Origin: Lyophyllum atratum
Taxonomy: Eukaryota > Basidiomycota > Agaricomycetes > Agaricales > Lyophyllaceae
Assembly (NCBI GenBank): GCA_014905825.1
Contig: JACGCN010000042.1
Location: forward strand, 186,001-250,000
Length of the DNA stretch: 64,000 bases
Reading direction: 5' to 3'
Shown here: positions 55,241 to 64,000 of the stretch, one piece after another
Position numbering within the stretch: the stretch's first letter is position 1
How the letters are laid out: every line of letters begins with the position of its first letter
Notes under the pieces: model-generated
What the model was told of the DNA's origin: nothing
Databases searched by the model: none
Seen by the model: the letters and a program-made list of their open reading frames with translations, nothing else
Position numbers and translations under genes: made by a program

Positions 55241-55325
55241 TGGTCCGTCCCTGAGTCGAACAGGACTCTCCCGGGCGCAGCGTACTCCACTCAAGTGTGT
55301 TAACGTTCTGCTGCGCTACCAGACC
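55241..55325 (-). ncRNA. tRNA-like unit, type X (copy X2)
   Basis: Minus strand: the best-paired acceptor of the X units (GGTCTGG/ACGGACC, 6 of 7), followed directly by A and CCA in the DNA. Same A-box, T-arm and GCGCAGC/GCTGCGC stem as X1; the inner hairpin (ACACT/GGAGT) is worn. A TTTT run lies about 15 nt downstream. Confidence 0.5.
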
Positions 55326-55410
55326 CTTGTAAGTATCAAGGTCTGCGACTGTAGGGATAGCATGAGGATACTTTCGTTTGCGATTAGGCGAGATGTTGGA
55401 GGTGGATCGC

Positions 55411-55846
55411 ACAAGAAGCGCCAGAAGTTTATCGCGCCGTTCCTAGTCGCAGCTTGGAAGTCATCCCAGGATCCGTAAAAAATATAATGGAACCCGCACA
55501 AAAAGTTATCCTTGTTAGAGGCCCAGGCCAGGCTCACACCCAACTGGGTACTGATCAGCAACTCTAACCGTCAGAAACCCATTGCTTATGCACTTCCTTG
55601 TGATGTGTTTCGGAGGGCGTAACCAGGTTCTTGCTTTTTGTTCAGCCCACGGGGCTGCGTTATTTAATTCTTTGGTTCTTCACGGGCCGAAGTCCGCGGC
55701 GGTGGCTGACTGGGACGGGCATGGATGTATGCGATACAGATCATCGACCAAAAACCGCAGAAGATTCTAATCTTTCGACGTTCTGTTACTACGATAGCTA
55801 CCTTTTTATCGACGCCAATTAAGCTGTCATGTCGTGAAACGCGCGT
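55411..55846 (+). repeat. Left arm of large inverted repeat
   Basis: 436 bp beginning ACAAGAAGCGCCAGAAG and ending GTGAAACGCGCGT. Its reverse complement is found at 56088-56525 with about three substitutions and one 2-nt indel (around 99% identity by eye). A 241-bp unique spacer separates the arms. No transposase frame or clear target-site duplication is seen. Confidence 0.95.
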
Positions 55847-56087
55847 AAAACTTCAAGATCGGGACAAGGATTAGATCTCTGGGCTGGCTGCCGAAGGGAT
55901 GCAATTGATGAAATCATCATTTTTCATACTCCGAGTCAACGCTCGGTGGACCCTGCCACTGCACCGTCACCCTGGTGGACCCCCCACGTCAATCCAGACT
56001 CCATATCATTTTGAAGGATTGTCTTCAAAATCGATTTTTGGAGTGTGGTATCGAGACTAGCATAATCTGTATGTCGCGTCGTTCACG

Positions 56088-56525
56088 ACGCGCGTTTCAC
56101 TACATGACAGCTTAATTGGAGTCGATAAAAAGGTAGCTATCGTAGGATAACAGAACGTCGAAAGATTAGAATCTTCTGCGGTTTTTGGTCGATGATCTGT
56201 ATCGCATACATCCATGCCCGTCCCAGTCAGCCACCGCCGCGGACTTCGGCCCGTGAAGAACCAAAGAATTAAATAACGCAGCCCCGTGGGCTGAACAAAA
56301 AGCAAGAACCTGGTTACGCCCTCCGAAACACATCACAAGGAAGTGCATAAGCAATGGGTTTCTGACGGTTAGAGTTGCTGATCAGTACCCAGTTGGGTGT
56401 GAGCCTGGCCTGGGCCTCTAACAAGGATAACTTTTTGTGCGGGTTCCATTATATTTTTTACGGATCCTGGAATGACTTCCAAGCTGCGACTAGGAACGGC
56501 GCGATAAACTTCTGGCGCTTCTTGT
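56088..56525 (-). repeat. Right arm of large inverted repeat
   Basis: Inverted partner of 55411-55846. Together with the spacer the element spans about 1115 bp and interrupts the region between tRNA-like units X2 and Y2, at the place where cassette 1 has only about 60 bp. Confidence 0.95.
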
Positions 56526-56815
56526 ACTAGACTTATCATGGTATATTGAGCTCGGACAGTGTGATGATCAATGTGGCATATGGTGTGCCAGGACGCACAC
56601 TGGCAGAGGACCTGTTTGGGCTGTGGGTGCCGAGGCGGGCAGGGATTTAAACAAGGCTGGGAGTGGGGTGTTTTACTTTGTTGTCGATGTTTTTTCAGAC
56701 ATTCCCTGCTGTTTATTATTGTGCGTTGGAGGCTTCGGAATCGCTGCGCTGTTTACTCAAGGTCCCAATGGAAAGCTCGTACAAAACATTTGTGTGATGA
56801 AGTGTTATTATTATT

Positions 56816-56929
56816 GCTCAGCCCCTGATTCGAACAGGCTCTCTGCTGGCGGATGCGACTTTCCACACCTCGCACAGTGTCTCCCATATGAATGCCAAAC
56901 AGCGTGACATCCCACTACGCCACCAAGGC
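56816..56929 (-). ncRNA. tRNA-like unit, type Y (copy Y2)
   Basis: Paralog of Y1: A-box TGGCGTAGTGGG, D-arm GCGT/ACGC, bounded central region (TTGGC/GCCAG), B-box GTTCGAATC and the same 3' end GCTGAGC. The flank is also duplicated (shared GTACAAAACATTT and upstream GGGTGTTTTACTTTG). TTTT run downstream. Confidence 0.5.
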
Positions 56930-57110
56930 TGTCTACACATCTAGAGATTTCATGGCCACGTCGCGATAACCCACACCAAAGAACCTCGTCTACAGCAAAA
57001 AAAGAGTCGAAATACCATGGTTTCGAATGGAGATCCATAACCAGCGACCACCCATGCATTACCATGCAGGGAGGCTGCCCACCAAAAAATATCCTCCATC
57101 CGTGGACCAT

Positions 57111-57196
57111 GGCTCATCCCTGAGTCGAACAGGGCTCTCCACCATCGAACTGAGCTTCGGAGGGGAGGGCGCGATATACCACTGCGCTGCTGAACC
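57111..57196 (-). ncRNA. tRNA-like unit, type Z (copy Z2)
   Basis: Paralog of Z1 with a better D-arm (GCGC/GCGC, loop AGTGGTATATC), acceptor GGTTCAG/ATGAGCC (6 of 7 with wobble) and an identical T-arm. A run of six T lies about 25 nt downstream. Same over-long anticodon region as Z1. Confidence 0.5.
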
Positions 57197-57437
57197 TTGC
57201 ACATCCGAGCCGATGCTAGCCATTAGATTCAGATCACACCTGCACATCGACACGAAAAAGAAGGAAGATAAGTATGTGATGATTTCCGTGCGCACGGAGT
57301 AGTACGTACCCAAGGTTCACGCAGCAAAGGCGCACTCGGACCCGCTGTCAAGAAGGAACGAACCCACGCAGAACTCTAGTCCAAAGTCGGCGGGGTGAGC
57401 GAAAAGAAAAAACACTACTCGCAACACTATTATGGAC

Positions 57438-57527
57438 AGTCGGCCCCTGAGTCGAACAGGGCTCCCCGCGGCGCAGCGTACTCTACTCAAGAGTGTTCGG
57501 GTTCAAGTTCTGCTGCGCTACCGGCCC
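57438..57527 (-). ncRNA. tRNA-like unit, type X (copy X3)
   Basis: Paralog of X1/X2 with a 9-nt insertion in the loop before the inner hairpin. The inner hairpin is ACTCT-TGAGT-AGAGT, a paired change relative to X1. The acceptor pairing is poor (4 of 7). A run of six T lies about 30 nt downstream. Confidence 0.5.
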
Positions 57528-58688
57528 CTTGTAAGTATCAAGGTTTCGTTGGAGGTTTCGGTAGGAATTCAGGAATCGGCAGAAAAAGGAATATCGCAAG
57601 AGACAGGCAGCGGTTATCAACGACTGATTGGCACGTTCCAGGATCGGGTACATGTCAGACTCTAGTACTTATCCCTCGCGGTGATCATCGTGCATCATGA
57701 TTCGGGTTGACCTCTTTTCTCGAATTGGAGACGACCATTATACACTGGGTATGGGTGTATGGGTATCTGGTGGGTCCGAGATGGATGACTGTAATACAGG
57801 TGCAAGTTGTACCCTCGGAAACGTGAAACGATCTGCAGCTCACCACGGACCTCAGAACGGAGAACCGAAAATATATCCAAGCAACAGGCAGATGTTATTG
57901 GTCGGAGGGAGCGACTCCGACGTATAGCTGATGTAACCGGTACCGGTGTGCATGATAATGGATGGGTTGGTTCGGCGTGATGCGTCATCCGGGGTTCACA
58001 ATGACATGGGAGCCGGGAGGCGATAACACAAGGATATCGATATTGTTGAGACCTCGGCTGCCTTGTGGATCTTCGGACAGCGGGCGTGCCAGCCGATGTG
58101 TCGCTGGTCGTCGTAGCGAGTCATAGCGGCCGCGGTGGACGATGGGTGACTGCATTCTAGTCTGGCCTCGCATGACAAGGTGTCATGAGAGTTAGACGAC
58201 AGGTCAGCGGGATAAGTATAGTACCTCAGATACACTTACCTCTTGGGAACAACTTGAACCAAGTTCAAATACAATACATCAATAAATCTCACTTACAACA
58301 GCCCGGGGCGGACCAAAGGAGTGAGGAAGTTCTTCCATAGAGATGATAGAATGAAGCTGAAACGCATACGGCCACTGGCAGACGACGTAGTATATGACAA
58401 GTATGATATGATGAGTTTCATCGCAAGGGGATACGGAAAACCGGAAAAAAGAACACGTGGGAAGGTAGCGATTTGCGTCAATGACATTGATTCTGAATTC
58501 GCCAACATGTCCTATCCCGCATCGACCTCATAACGCACCCCGTCCTCCTCGCCGCCAAACTCGACTCATGGACTTTAGCCGCCGTTCATCTCCCCAGCCC
58601 TGATCGACTCCACCCCAAAGGCCCCACAGGTCACACCTCCATCCCCATCGCATCTTGATTCCTAGCGCCCACCCCCAACCCACCCCCA
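57528..58688. other. Intergenic, no gene supported
   Basis: After X3 the duplicated flank (GTAAGTATCAAGGT) fades out within about 20 bp. Small frames at 57.7-58.5 kb have no recognisable content. Confidence 0.5.
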
Positions 58689-60138
58689 ATGACGGAGTAC
58701 GACTACTCCCCCGAGGCCTACGAGCGCTTCCTCGAGAGCCAGAACAAGATCGCCCGCTGGGTCAACACCACCAACCGCGTCTACCCCGACCTCCGCAACC
58801 CCTTCGACCCAGCCACACCCGCCCCCGACGTCTTCGTCGAGCTCCCTAATGGCCGATACCGCAATCTCGATTGGGGAACAGGCACATACCGGGAGAAGAA
58901 GGGGGAGAGGGAGAGAGATCCGTATTGGGGGAAGGAGAAGGAGAAGGAGCGGACGAGGCCTAGGACGCACCGGTCGGCGTCCCACTCGCAGGCCCGGCTG
59001 TATGGCGCTGGCGCTGGCGACGCACCTCCCCCACCAACTAGATCCTATACGACCCCTGCGCCTCCGCATACCCGCAGGGCCTCGTACGACTATTACCCCC
59101 CGGCGGAGAAGCACACACTGGCAGGCTCAAAGTACGATCTCGCCTCGGCCTCGCGGTACGACCTGAGCTCCAACGACGCCTCCGCGCCCCCCCGCCCCGC
59201 ATACGCCATCTACGACTACAGCCGCCAGACCCAAACTCAACCCCACCTCCAGACCTCCCCCACCCGCCCCCAACCCCAACCTCAACCCCGCGCCTACCCC
59301 TCCGCCCCTCCCGTCCCACCACCACCACGGCAAAAGCCAACCCGCGCACAAACCCAGCCCCCGCCCCAGATCTACCTCCCCACCCCCGCCCCCGCCCCCG
59401 CATACACAAAGTACTACCCGCAACACCCCAACCCGAACGCAGACGCCTCCCAATACCCGCCCCCGCCCCACTCCGCCCCGGTGCAGGGCTCAGGATCATA
59501 CCCGTACCCCGACCCCCGCCCGCGTCATAGCTACTCCCAGGGACAACACCACCCGGTTATACCGCCGCCGCCGACGGGGCAGGTTGTTAAGGTGCGTTTT
59601 CTTTTTTCCTTTCTTTTTCTTTTCTTTGGGGATGGGGGAGGTGGATATATGCTGATTGTGGACTTGGATTTGTAGCCGCCGCCGCTGTTGAAGCGCCTCT
59701 TTGGCCTGGGGAAGCAGGGGTCCTCGGGGACGTCGCCTGTGAGCCCTACGAGCTCAAAACCTCGGGGGTCCGTTGATTCTCAGCGCGACAGAGACAGGGA
59801 TAGGGACAGGGATTGGGTGAGGGTGAGAGACAAGGATAGAGAGAGGGACAGGGAACGCCCGAAATCGAGCGGGAGTGTCTTACGGAAGAGCGAGCGGGAG
59901 AGGGAGAGGGAGCGGGAGAGAGAGAGGGAGAGGGAGAGGGGGCGGGGAGGGAGGAGTATGGGTATGAGCGGGGGCCTAGGAGGAGGAAGAGTCAGTGAGT
60001 GGTTCTGCTGGAGCTGCAGACGATGGGGAGGGGAGGCGGAGAGAGGAGGGGAGGGGAGGGGAACGGCGAGACCGGGTTTCCTCACCCTCCCTGCCGATGC
60101 TATTGGATACGCTATACGACTCACAACCCTACTCATAG
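58689..60138 (+). CDS. Pro/Gln-rich protein with Arg-Glu/Asp-rich tail, function unknown
   Basis: Exon 1 58689-59591 (phase 0), intron 59592-59675, exon 2 from 59676. A 76-nt intron 59995-60070 (GTGAGT donor) leads to a short end SSPSLPMLLDTLYDSQPYS and TAG at 60138; reading straight through instead gives an implausible tail to 60509. The N-terminus MTEYDYSPEAYERFLESQNK with IARWVNTTNRVYPDL looks like a conserved helical head. The rest is low complexity: Tyr/Pro/Gln-rich stretches (QPQPQPRAYPSAPPVPPPPR), then a basic block LLKRLFGLGKQG and RDRDRDRDRDW and ERERERER arrays encoded by a purine tract. Probably disordered; the mixed-charge tail recalls RNA-binding or nuclear-speckle proteins, inferred from composition only. 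Confidence 0.6.
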
Positions 60139-60520
60139 TCATATTCATACCACCTGGAACGCAAGCGATACCATCACCCACCACACCGCTATACATATTC
60201 GATATACCGTTGCGTTACTTCCCTTCATGTTTTGTGTTTTGTTCCTTCGATTGTTTCGTTTTCTTTTACGTTTTACATTCTTATATTTCACGCACTTTAG
60301 GGTGTATTATTCTGCGAGCGCCCTCTTGGGTGTTTTGCACCTCGGGGGTGCGTACATACCGACCTACCTACTGTACCTACCTATCTATCTACGCAGGGAG
60401 GAGGCATGTAATCGGATTTTTCAGTGGAGGACTCGGGAGGGCCGGCATAAGTGACAAGTCTGATGCAGGAAAAAACTTGGAAGACTCTGGTACCGGCAAA
60501 AAGGTTTAACTCTTACACAG

Positions 60521-60621
60521 TGCCACGTACCCGGATTGAACGAGTGACCTTCTCATTGCAAGCATCATGATGGACATGTGTGGCATACAAGTGAGACGCG
60601 CTACCACTACGCCAACGCGGC
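60521..60621 (-). tRNA. tRNA-Thr(UGU) with 29-nt intron
   Basis: A full cloverleaf can be drawn on the minus strand: acceptor GCCGCGT/ACGTGGC (7 of 7 with one wobble), D-arm GCGT/GCGC with loop AGTGGTA, anticodon stem TCTCA/TGAGA, loop C-T-TGT-A and A, variable loop AGGTC, T-arm ACTCG/CGGGT with TTCAATC, and discriminator A. Exons are 60586-60621 and 60521-60556. The intron 60557-60585 sits after position 37, the canonical place. A TTTTT terminator follows about 20 nt downstream. Anticodon UGU reads threonine codons. Confidence 0.9.
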
Positions 60622-60728
60622 ATGGTTGGTGTGGAGGTGTGGGCTTCCTGGCTTGGCGCTGCGATTGGTGTGTACCTACCACTACCTGGTACCATCACTC
60701 TTTTGAGGCTTTGGATCCGACAAGCAGA

Positions 60729-60868
60729 TCGACTATCACCATCTGGTTAAAGGTCAGCTACCTATACCGCAGACTACTCCCGACTTTCACAGTCGCCTTC
60801 GACTATCACCATCTGGTATAAGGTCAGCTACCTATACCGCAGACTACTCCCGATTTTCACAGTTGCCT
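60729..60868. repeat. 70-bp tandem duplication, 2 units
   Basis: TCGACTATCACCATCTGGT and the following bases occur at 60729-60798 and 60799-60868 with three or four substitutions. It lies about 100 bp beyond the 5' end of the tRNA-Thr gene. Confidence 0.9.
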
Positions 60869-61376
60869 TCGTTCGTAATTATAATGTCGTACCCTAGGCA
60901 AGTTCAACTTGGTTCTTGGCGAAATCTGTGCTGACTCTAACGAATCTTAGGCTTCATGTGAACTGGCCGCTGGGCCAGCGATTTGCTAACGATGAGTCGG
61001 GAATGGGGTGCAACAATCATGTTATTTTCTCGAGACATCACGCCCTCTGCAGCCGAGTCGCCGTCCTTCGGACTATCAATACAACGGGCGCTGCTGCCAG
61101 GCCCACTTGCAGTTGTGAGATCGATGATGCACGGTACGCGAAAAGGGTGCCACAAGGCCTAATATTGAGAAAACTCTTTGTGCCGAGCAACAAGTAATAA
61201 AACTAAAACAGTCCTAAGTTATGTCCGTCCACCATAATTAAAGGGAAACATCAACAAATGAATGACTCGAGGCGTCTACAGGGAAAGTGTGCTTCACTGA
61301 TGAGGGGTACCTTGAAAGATCGTCAGGTTTGGGTGCGATGTTGAACTGGGGGGCACGTACCATGTCAGCGTCCAAC
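60869..61376. other. Intergenic, no gene seen
   Basis: Includes the 3' flank of the secreted Ala-rich protein. Nothing else recognised. Confidence 0.5.
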
Positions 61377-62411
61377 TTAGGCCGGGGCAGTCGCGGGGTC
61401 GATGTTTGCACCGGTTGCGGGATCGATGTTTGAGCCGGCAGCAGCGGGAGCAGCTGAGGCGGCCGGAGCTGCGGCACTAGCAGCGGCGGGGGCAGCGGCG
61501 TCAGTGACAGCGGGGGCAGCGACATCAGAGGCGGCGGGGGCGACAACTTTGGCGTCGGCATCTGGGGTGACGGGGGCGACTGTGGAGGGGTCGAAAGACG
61601 ACGAGCTGAAGGTCGGGTCCACGCTGGAGGGGGTGACGGAGGGGGTGAAGGAGGGGGTGAAGGATGAGCTGATCTCAGGGTGCAAGGAGACATATGCACC
61701 ATGGGCCGCATTCCACGCGTTGCTGACCGACACCGGGGAGGAGAAGCTGTCCCAGTTGGAGCCGCTGACGACGGTGGTGTGGCTGCCGACGTCGTGTCCG
61801 GAGAAGCCCCAGTCGTCAAAGTTGAGCGAGCCATCGGAGTGGAGGAAGTTTCCGAAGTGGCTGACGATGTTGCTGTCGAAGCCGACGTGGTGGCCTGTGG
61901 AGCGTCGGAGGTCGTGGCCGAAACCACCGAGGGTGCTGTGGAACTGCTCGAAGACGATGGTCTGGGTCTCGACTTCGCAGATGGTCTCGGTGATGATCCT
62001 GGAACGATAAAGCGTCAGGATGCTTCTGATTATTCGGTGGGATGGAATGTTTACCTCTTAGCCATCTCCTGGAGAACAAGAAGACGCTGTTGGATGATCT
62101 GGATCTGATGAGTGTGGCAGACGAGGTGCTGCTCGTTGACGACGGTCTGGCTGAAGTGCTGGGAGCCATCGAAGTTGCCGACGCCGTAGAAGTTGTCGAA
62201 GCCATGAAGCGAAGAGAATCCACCCCAGTTGTCGAAAGAGCCGTGAACGTTGCGACGAGCTGTGAATTAACATTTGACCATCAGTAATAGGGCAGTTCGA
62301 ATGGTGTATATGCGTACACATGTCAAGTCTGTTCTTGGGGATGGGCTTTGAGACCACACCAGCGGTCATGGTAGCAGCCAAGAGCAAAGAAGTGAAGATT
62401 TTGGAGAACAT
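61377..62411 (-). CDS. Secreted protein with Ser/Thr- and Ala-rich tail, function unknown
   Basis: Three exons from the ATG at 62411. The signal peptide is MFSKIFTSLLLAATMTAGVV followed by SKPIP. Introns rejoin as RLDMSRRNVHGSFDNWG and EMAKRIITETICEVETQ. The middle has repeated Phe-Asp/Gly-rich pieces (GGFSSLHGFDNFYGVGNFDG, HFGNFLHSDGSLNFDDWGFS) and VVNEQHLVCHTHQIQIIQQR. The tail is Pro/Ser-rich (SFTPSFTPSVTPS) then Ala-rich (DAAAPAAASAAAPAASAAPA), ending NIDPATGANIDPATAPA. About 300 residues. Probably an extracellular or wall-associated, O-mannosylated protein; no GPI signal or enzyme domain seen. Confidence 0.75.
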
Positions 62412-63566
62412 GATGGCGGATTTGAATAACGTCAAGTTAGGACTGGTGCACTGGACACGAGGTGAGCCTGTCATCCAGTAAGTATCCTGGATGGAGACTT
62501 ACCAAAGAGTTAAAGAAGGAGCGAAGGAGGCTACCTGGCCAAAAAGCAGAAGAAAGCGAAGGAAGTTGAAGAACGAACTGAAGAAACCTAGACGAAGCAC
62601 GGGCTATTTTATAGGATGGACGTGAAGGCTGTGACAAATATAGAGCAGATGCATCAGTACGAATGAATCACCGATAAAGGCGCTCGACGCTCGACGCTGA
62701 ACGTCACCACTTAGTTGATGGATCGCCGTTGTTACCAACTGCCACCAACAGCCACTAGCCTCGCTTCGATGCTGCAGATCGAGATATCCGAGGTTTACCT
62801 AGTTCCCACCCTGCCTCATCTATTGAGTCGAGCTGGGTTCCGATTACACCAAGCAAGATGTGTCCAATGACTATTATACGCGTCTCACCCTCTAGACTCA
62901 CTGAAGCCGGAGACTCGGATCACGAAAATCGAAAAGAAGGGTCCCATTTTCAGCTCCACGTCCATGATGCATTCGATGCTGAGCTGTCGGAAATGCTTGT
63001 CAATGGGTACAGAAAGCAATCAAGCCTGCCAAGGACTTCGAGGGAAGAAGAAGTTACTGTGTGGGCGTGCTGTATTCTCGTCAACACCGTTTGTGTCGGA
63101 GACGCGGAACCACGGGTTCATGATTGACAGATCTAATCTAAATCTTATCTTCATTCAACGATCAGCTGGCAACTTCGCAACTCTTTCATCCAAACTTTCA
63201 TCATCCTCCGTGTTTCAAGTCCTATATCTGGTGCCAAATCTCTCAGTGAATACATTGCGCCACGAGGTATGAACCTGCGATATTTATATGGTGACATAGA
63301 ACGTGCGTCTTGCCGCCTGTCTTTTGAGCTCACAGACAGCCCATTCATGTATACCAGAACACCTTGACTTCGCCAGCGCTGATTCTGCACATGTTGATAC
63401 ATTGAAATCAACTCGTTTCTGAAAATCGGACGGTACGACCGGATAAAGCTAGTCATTACTCAAACTGACTTCGGCCCACTTAGATCAGTCACCCACCACT
63501 GACGTGCCTCTATCAAGACGGGCGGATCGCCCTGTCATCGCCTGCCTTTGCTCTTTTAAGGTCTAA
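62412..63566. other. Intergenic, no gene supported
   Basis: Promoter of the secreted protein at the left. Overlapping frames on both strands at 62.86-63.46 kb lack recognisable motifs and were not called. Confidence 0.45.
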
Positions 63567-64000
63567 CTGTTGCCTCCCACGCCCATTCTACCTCGAGAAC
63601 TCATTGCATCGCGCATCCTGCATATCAATCCATCCCTCGATACTCGTTTGACAGCTCGTTTCAGCCTTGAGTTTGGCATGGATGACGTTCGGCGGCTGCT
63701 TCTCGACCCTCTGTGCTGGGACTTGGGCTTCAAGCAGTCGTCTGAAGCACTGCAGCAATGCAATCTGCTGGAAGATCGGCTCCTCCCGTCGGAGTCCGAC
63801 GAGCCATCGCGAGGAAATGGATGTTCAACTCAATTCATTCCCTGCTTCCCATGTCCTCGACAGCGATTACCCACCCAGGCTATCGTTTTGGGATTTGTGA
63901 CGGTAGAAAGCCACCAAGAGTGCATTTTGCGGGGAACTTCGCCCGTCCTGCGCGGCACCCTGGCCACCATAATACTGCTTATGGGAACGCAACGTAGGCT
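63567..64000 (+). CDS. Possible partial gene at right edge
   Basis: A frame stays open from 63567 to the end of the window without a stop (about 144 codons). It reads LPRELIASRILHINPSLDTR, then LEFGMDDVRRLLLDPLCWDL from an internal Met at 63678, then HQECILRGTSPVLRG. The start LPREL-ILxxINPS faintly recalls an F-box, but the match is weak. The gene may continue to the right. No firm identification. Confidence 0.3.
   Translation, partial: MLPPTPILPRELIASRILHINPSLDTRLTARFSLEFGMDDVRRLLLDPLCWDLGFKQSSEALQQCNLLEDRLLPSESDEPSRGNGCSTQFIPCFPCPRQRLPTQAIVLGFVTVESHQECILRGTSPVLRGTLATIILLMGTQRR

Noticed and set aside
55582..56354. Paired 62-82-residue frames in the inverted repeat arms
   Set aside because: The same short frames occur in both arms because the DNA is duplicated; no domain, intron or codon pattern supports them as genes.
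60139..60509. Read-through C-terminal extension of the Pro-rich protein
   Set aside because: The reading is hydrophobic and Cys/Tyr-rich, unlike the rest; a 76-nt GT-AG intron gives a short coherent end at 60138.
63151..63456. Minus-strand 101-residue frame
   Set aside because: No motif, overlaps other short frames, and no neighbouring exon extends it convincingly.
1..64000. CRISPR arrays, operons, prophage or bacterial insertion sequences
   Set aside because: Nothing of the kind is present; the gene structure is eukaryotic, with spliceosomal introns throughout.

Overview
The window looks like nuclear DNA of a basidiomycete, most likely an Agaricomycete (mushroom-forming) fungus. Nearly every recognisable gene is interrupted by short GT-AG introns of about 45-75 nt. 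The conserved genes are eukaryotic and fungal: GCN2, ELP6, XPF/RAD1, ribosomal protein eL8 and an intron-containing tRNA-Thr. They sit among families that are expanded or restricted in basidiomycetes, namely DUF6593, degenerate F-box/LRR proteins, a TKL-like kinase, small secreted ricin-B-fold lectins and low-complexity proteins. Genes lie on both strands and are not in operons.

Layout. 0-9 kb: the 3' part of the GCN2 kinase gene, convergent with a family-16 methyltransferase gene; a small coiled-coil protein; and a lineage-specific gene family (4.6-5.1 kb and 7.5-8.5 kb) with one intact copy, one truncated or fused copy and one frameshifted copy. 9-14 kb: two ricin-B-type lectin genes flank a DUF6593 gene, with a duplicated non-coding block and a perfect 43-bp palindrome between them; the second lectin has a frame break after its signal peptide. 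14-26 kb: an NAD(P)-dependent reductase, a mitochondrial-type hotdog thioesterase, a Ser-rich protein, a Gly/Gln-rich hydrophilic protein, a 2.6-kb gene-poor gap, then ELP6. 26-35 kb: a fungal AAA ATPase, an F-box protein, eL8 and another F-box protein. 36-41 kb: XPF/RAD1, divergent from a Cir_N-domain protein. 41-53 kb: a TKL-like kinase, an F-box/beta-propeller protein, two more F-box proteins and a 3.6-kb gap.

54.1-57.5 kb is the most unusual part. Seven tRNA-like units of three types, all on the minus strand, are arranged X-Y-Z-X // Y-Z-X. All have A- and B-box-like promoters and downstream T-runs. The array is split by a roughly 1.1-kb inverted-repeat element whose 436-bp arms are about 99% identical. 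58.6-64 kb: a Pro-rich/Arg-Glu-rich protein, tRNA-Thr(TGU) with a 29-nt intron, a secreted Ala-rich protein, and an open frame running off the right edge.

Housekeeping roles present are translation control (GCN2, eL8, ELP6, tRNA), DNA repair (XPF) and RNA or chromatin-linked functions (Cir_N). They do not form one pathway. The accessory part is dominated by local duplication: lectins, the small paralogs, F-box proteins and the tRNA-like cassettes. Exon borders were read by eye from frame continuity and GT/AG consensus, so gene ends are firmer than internal junctions.
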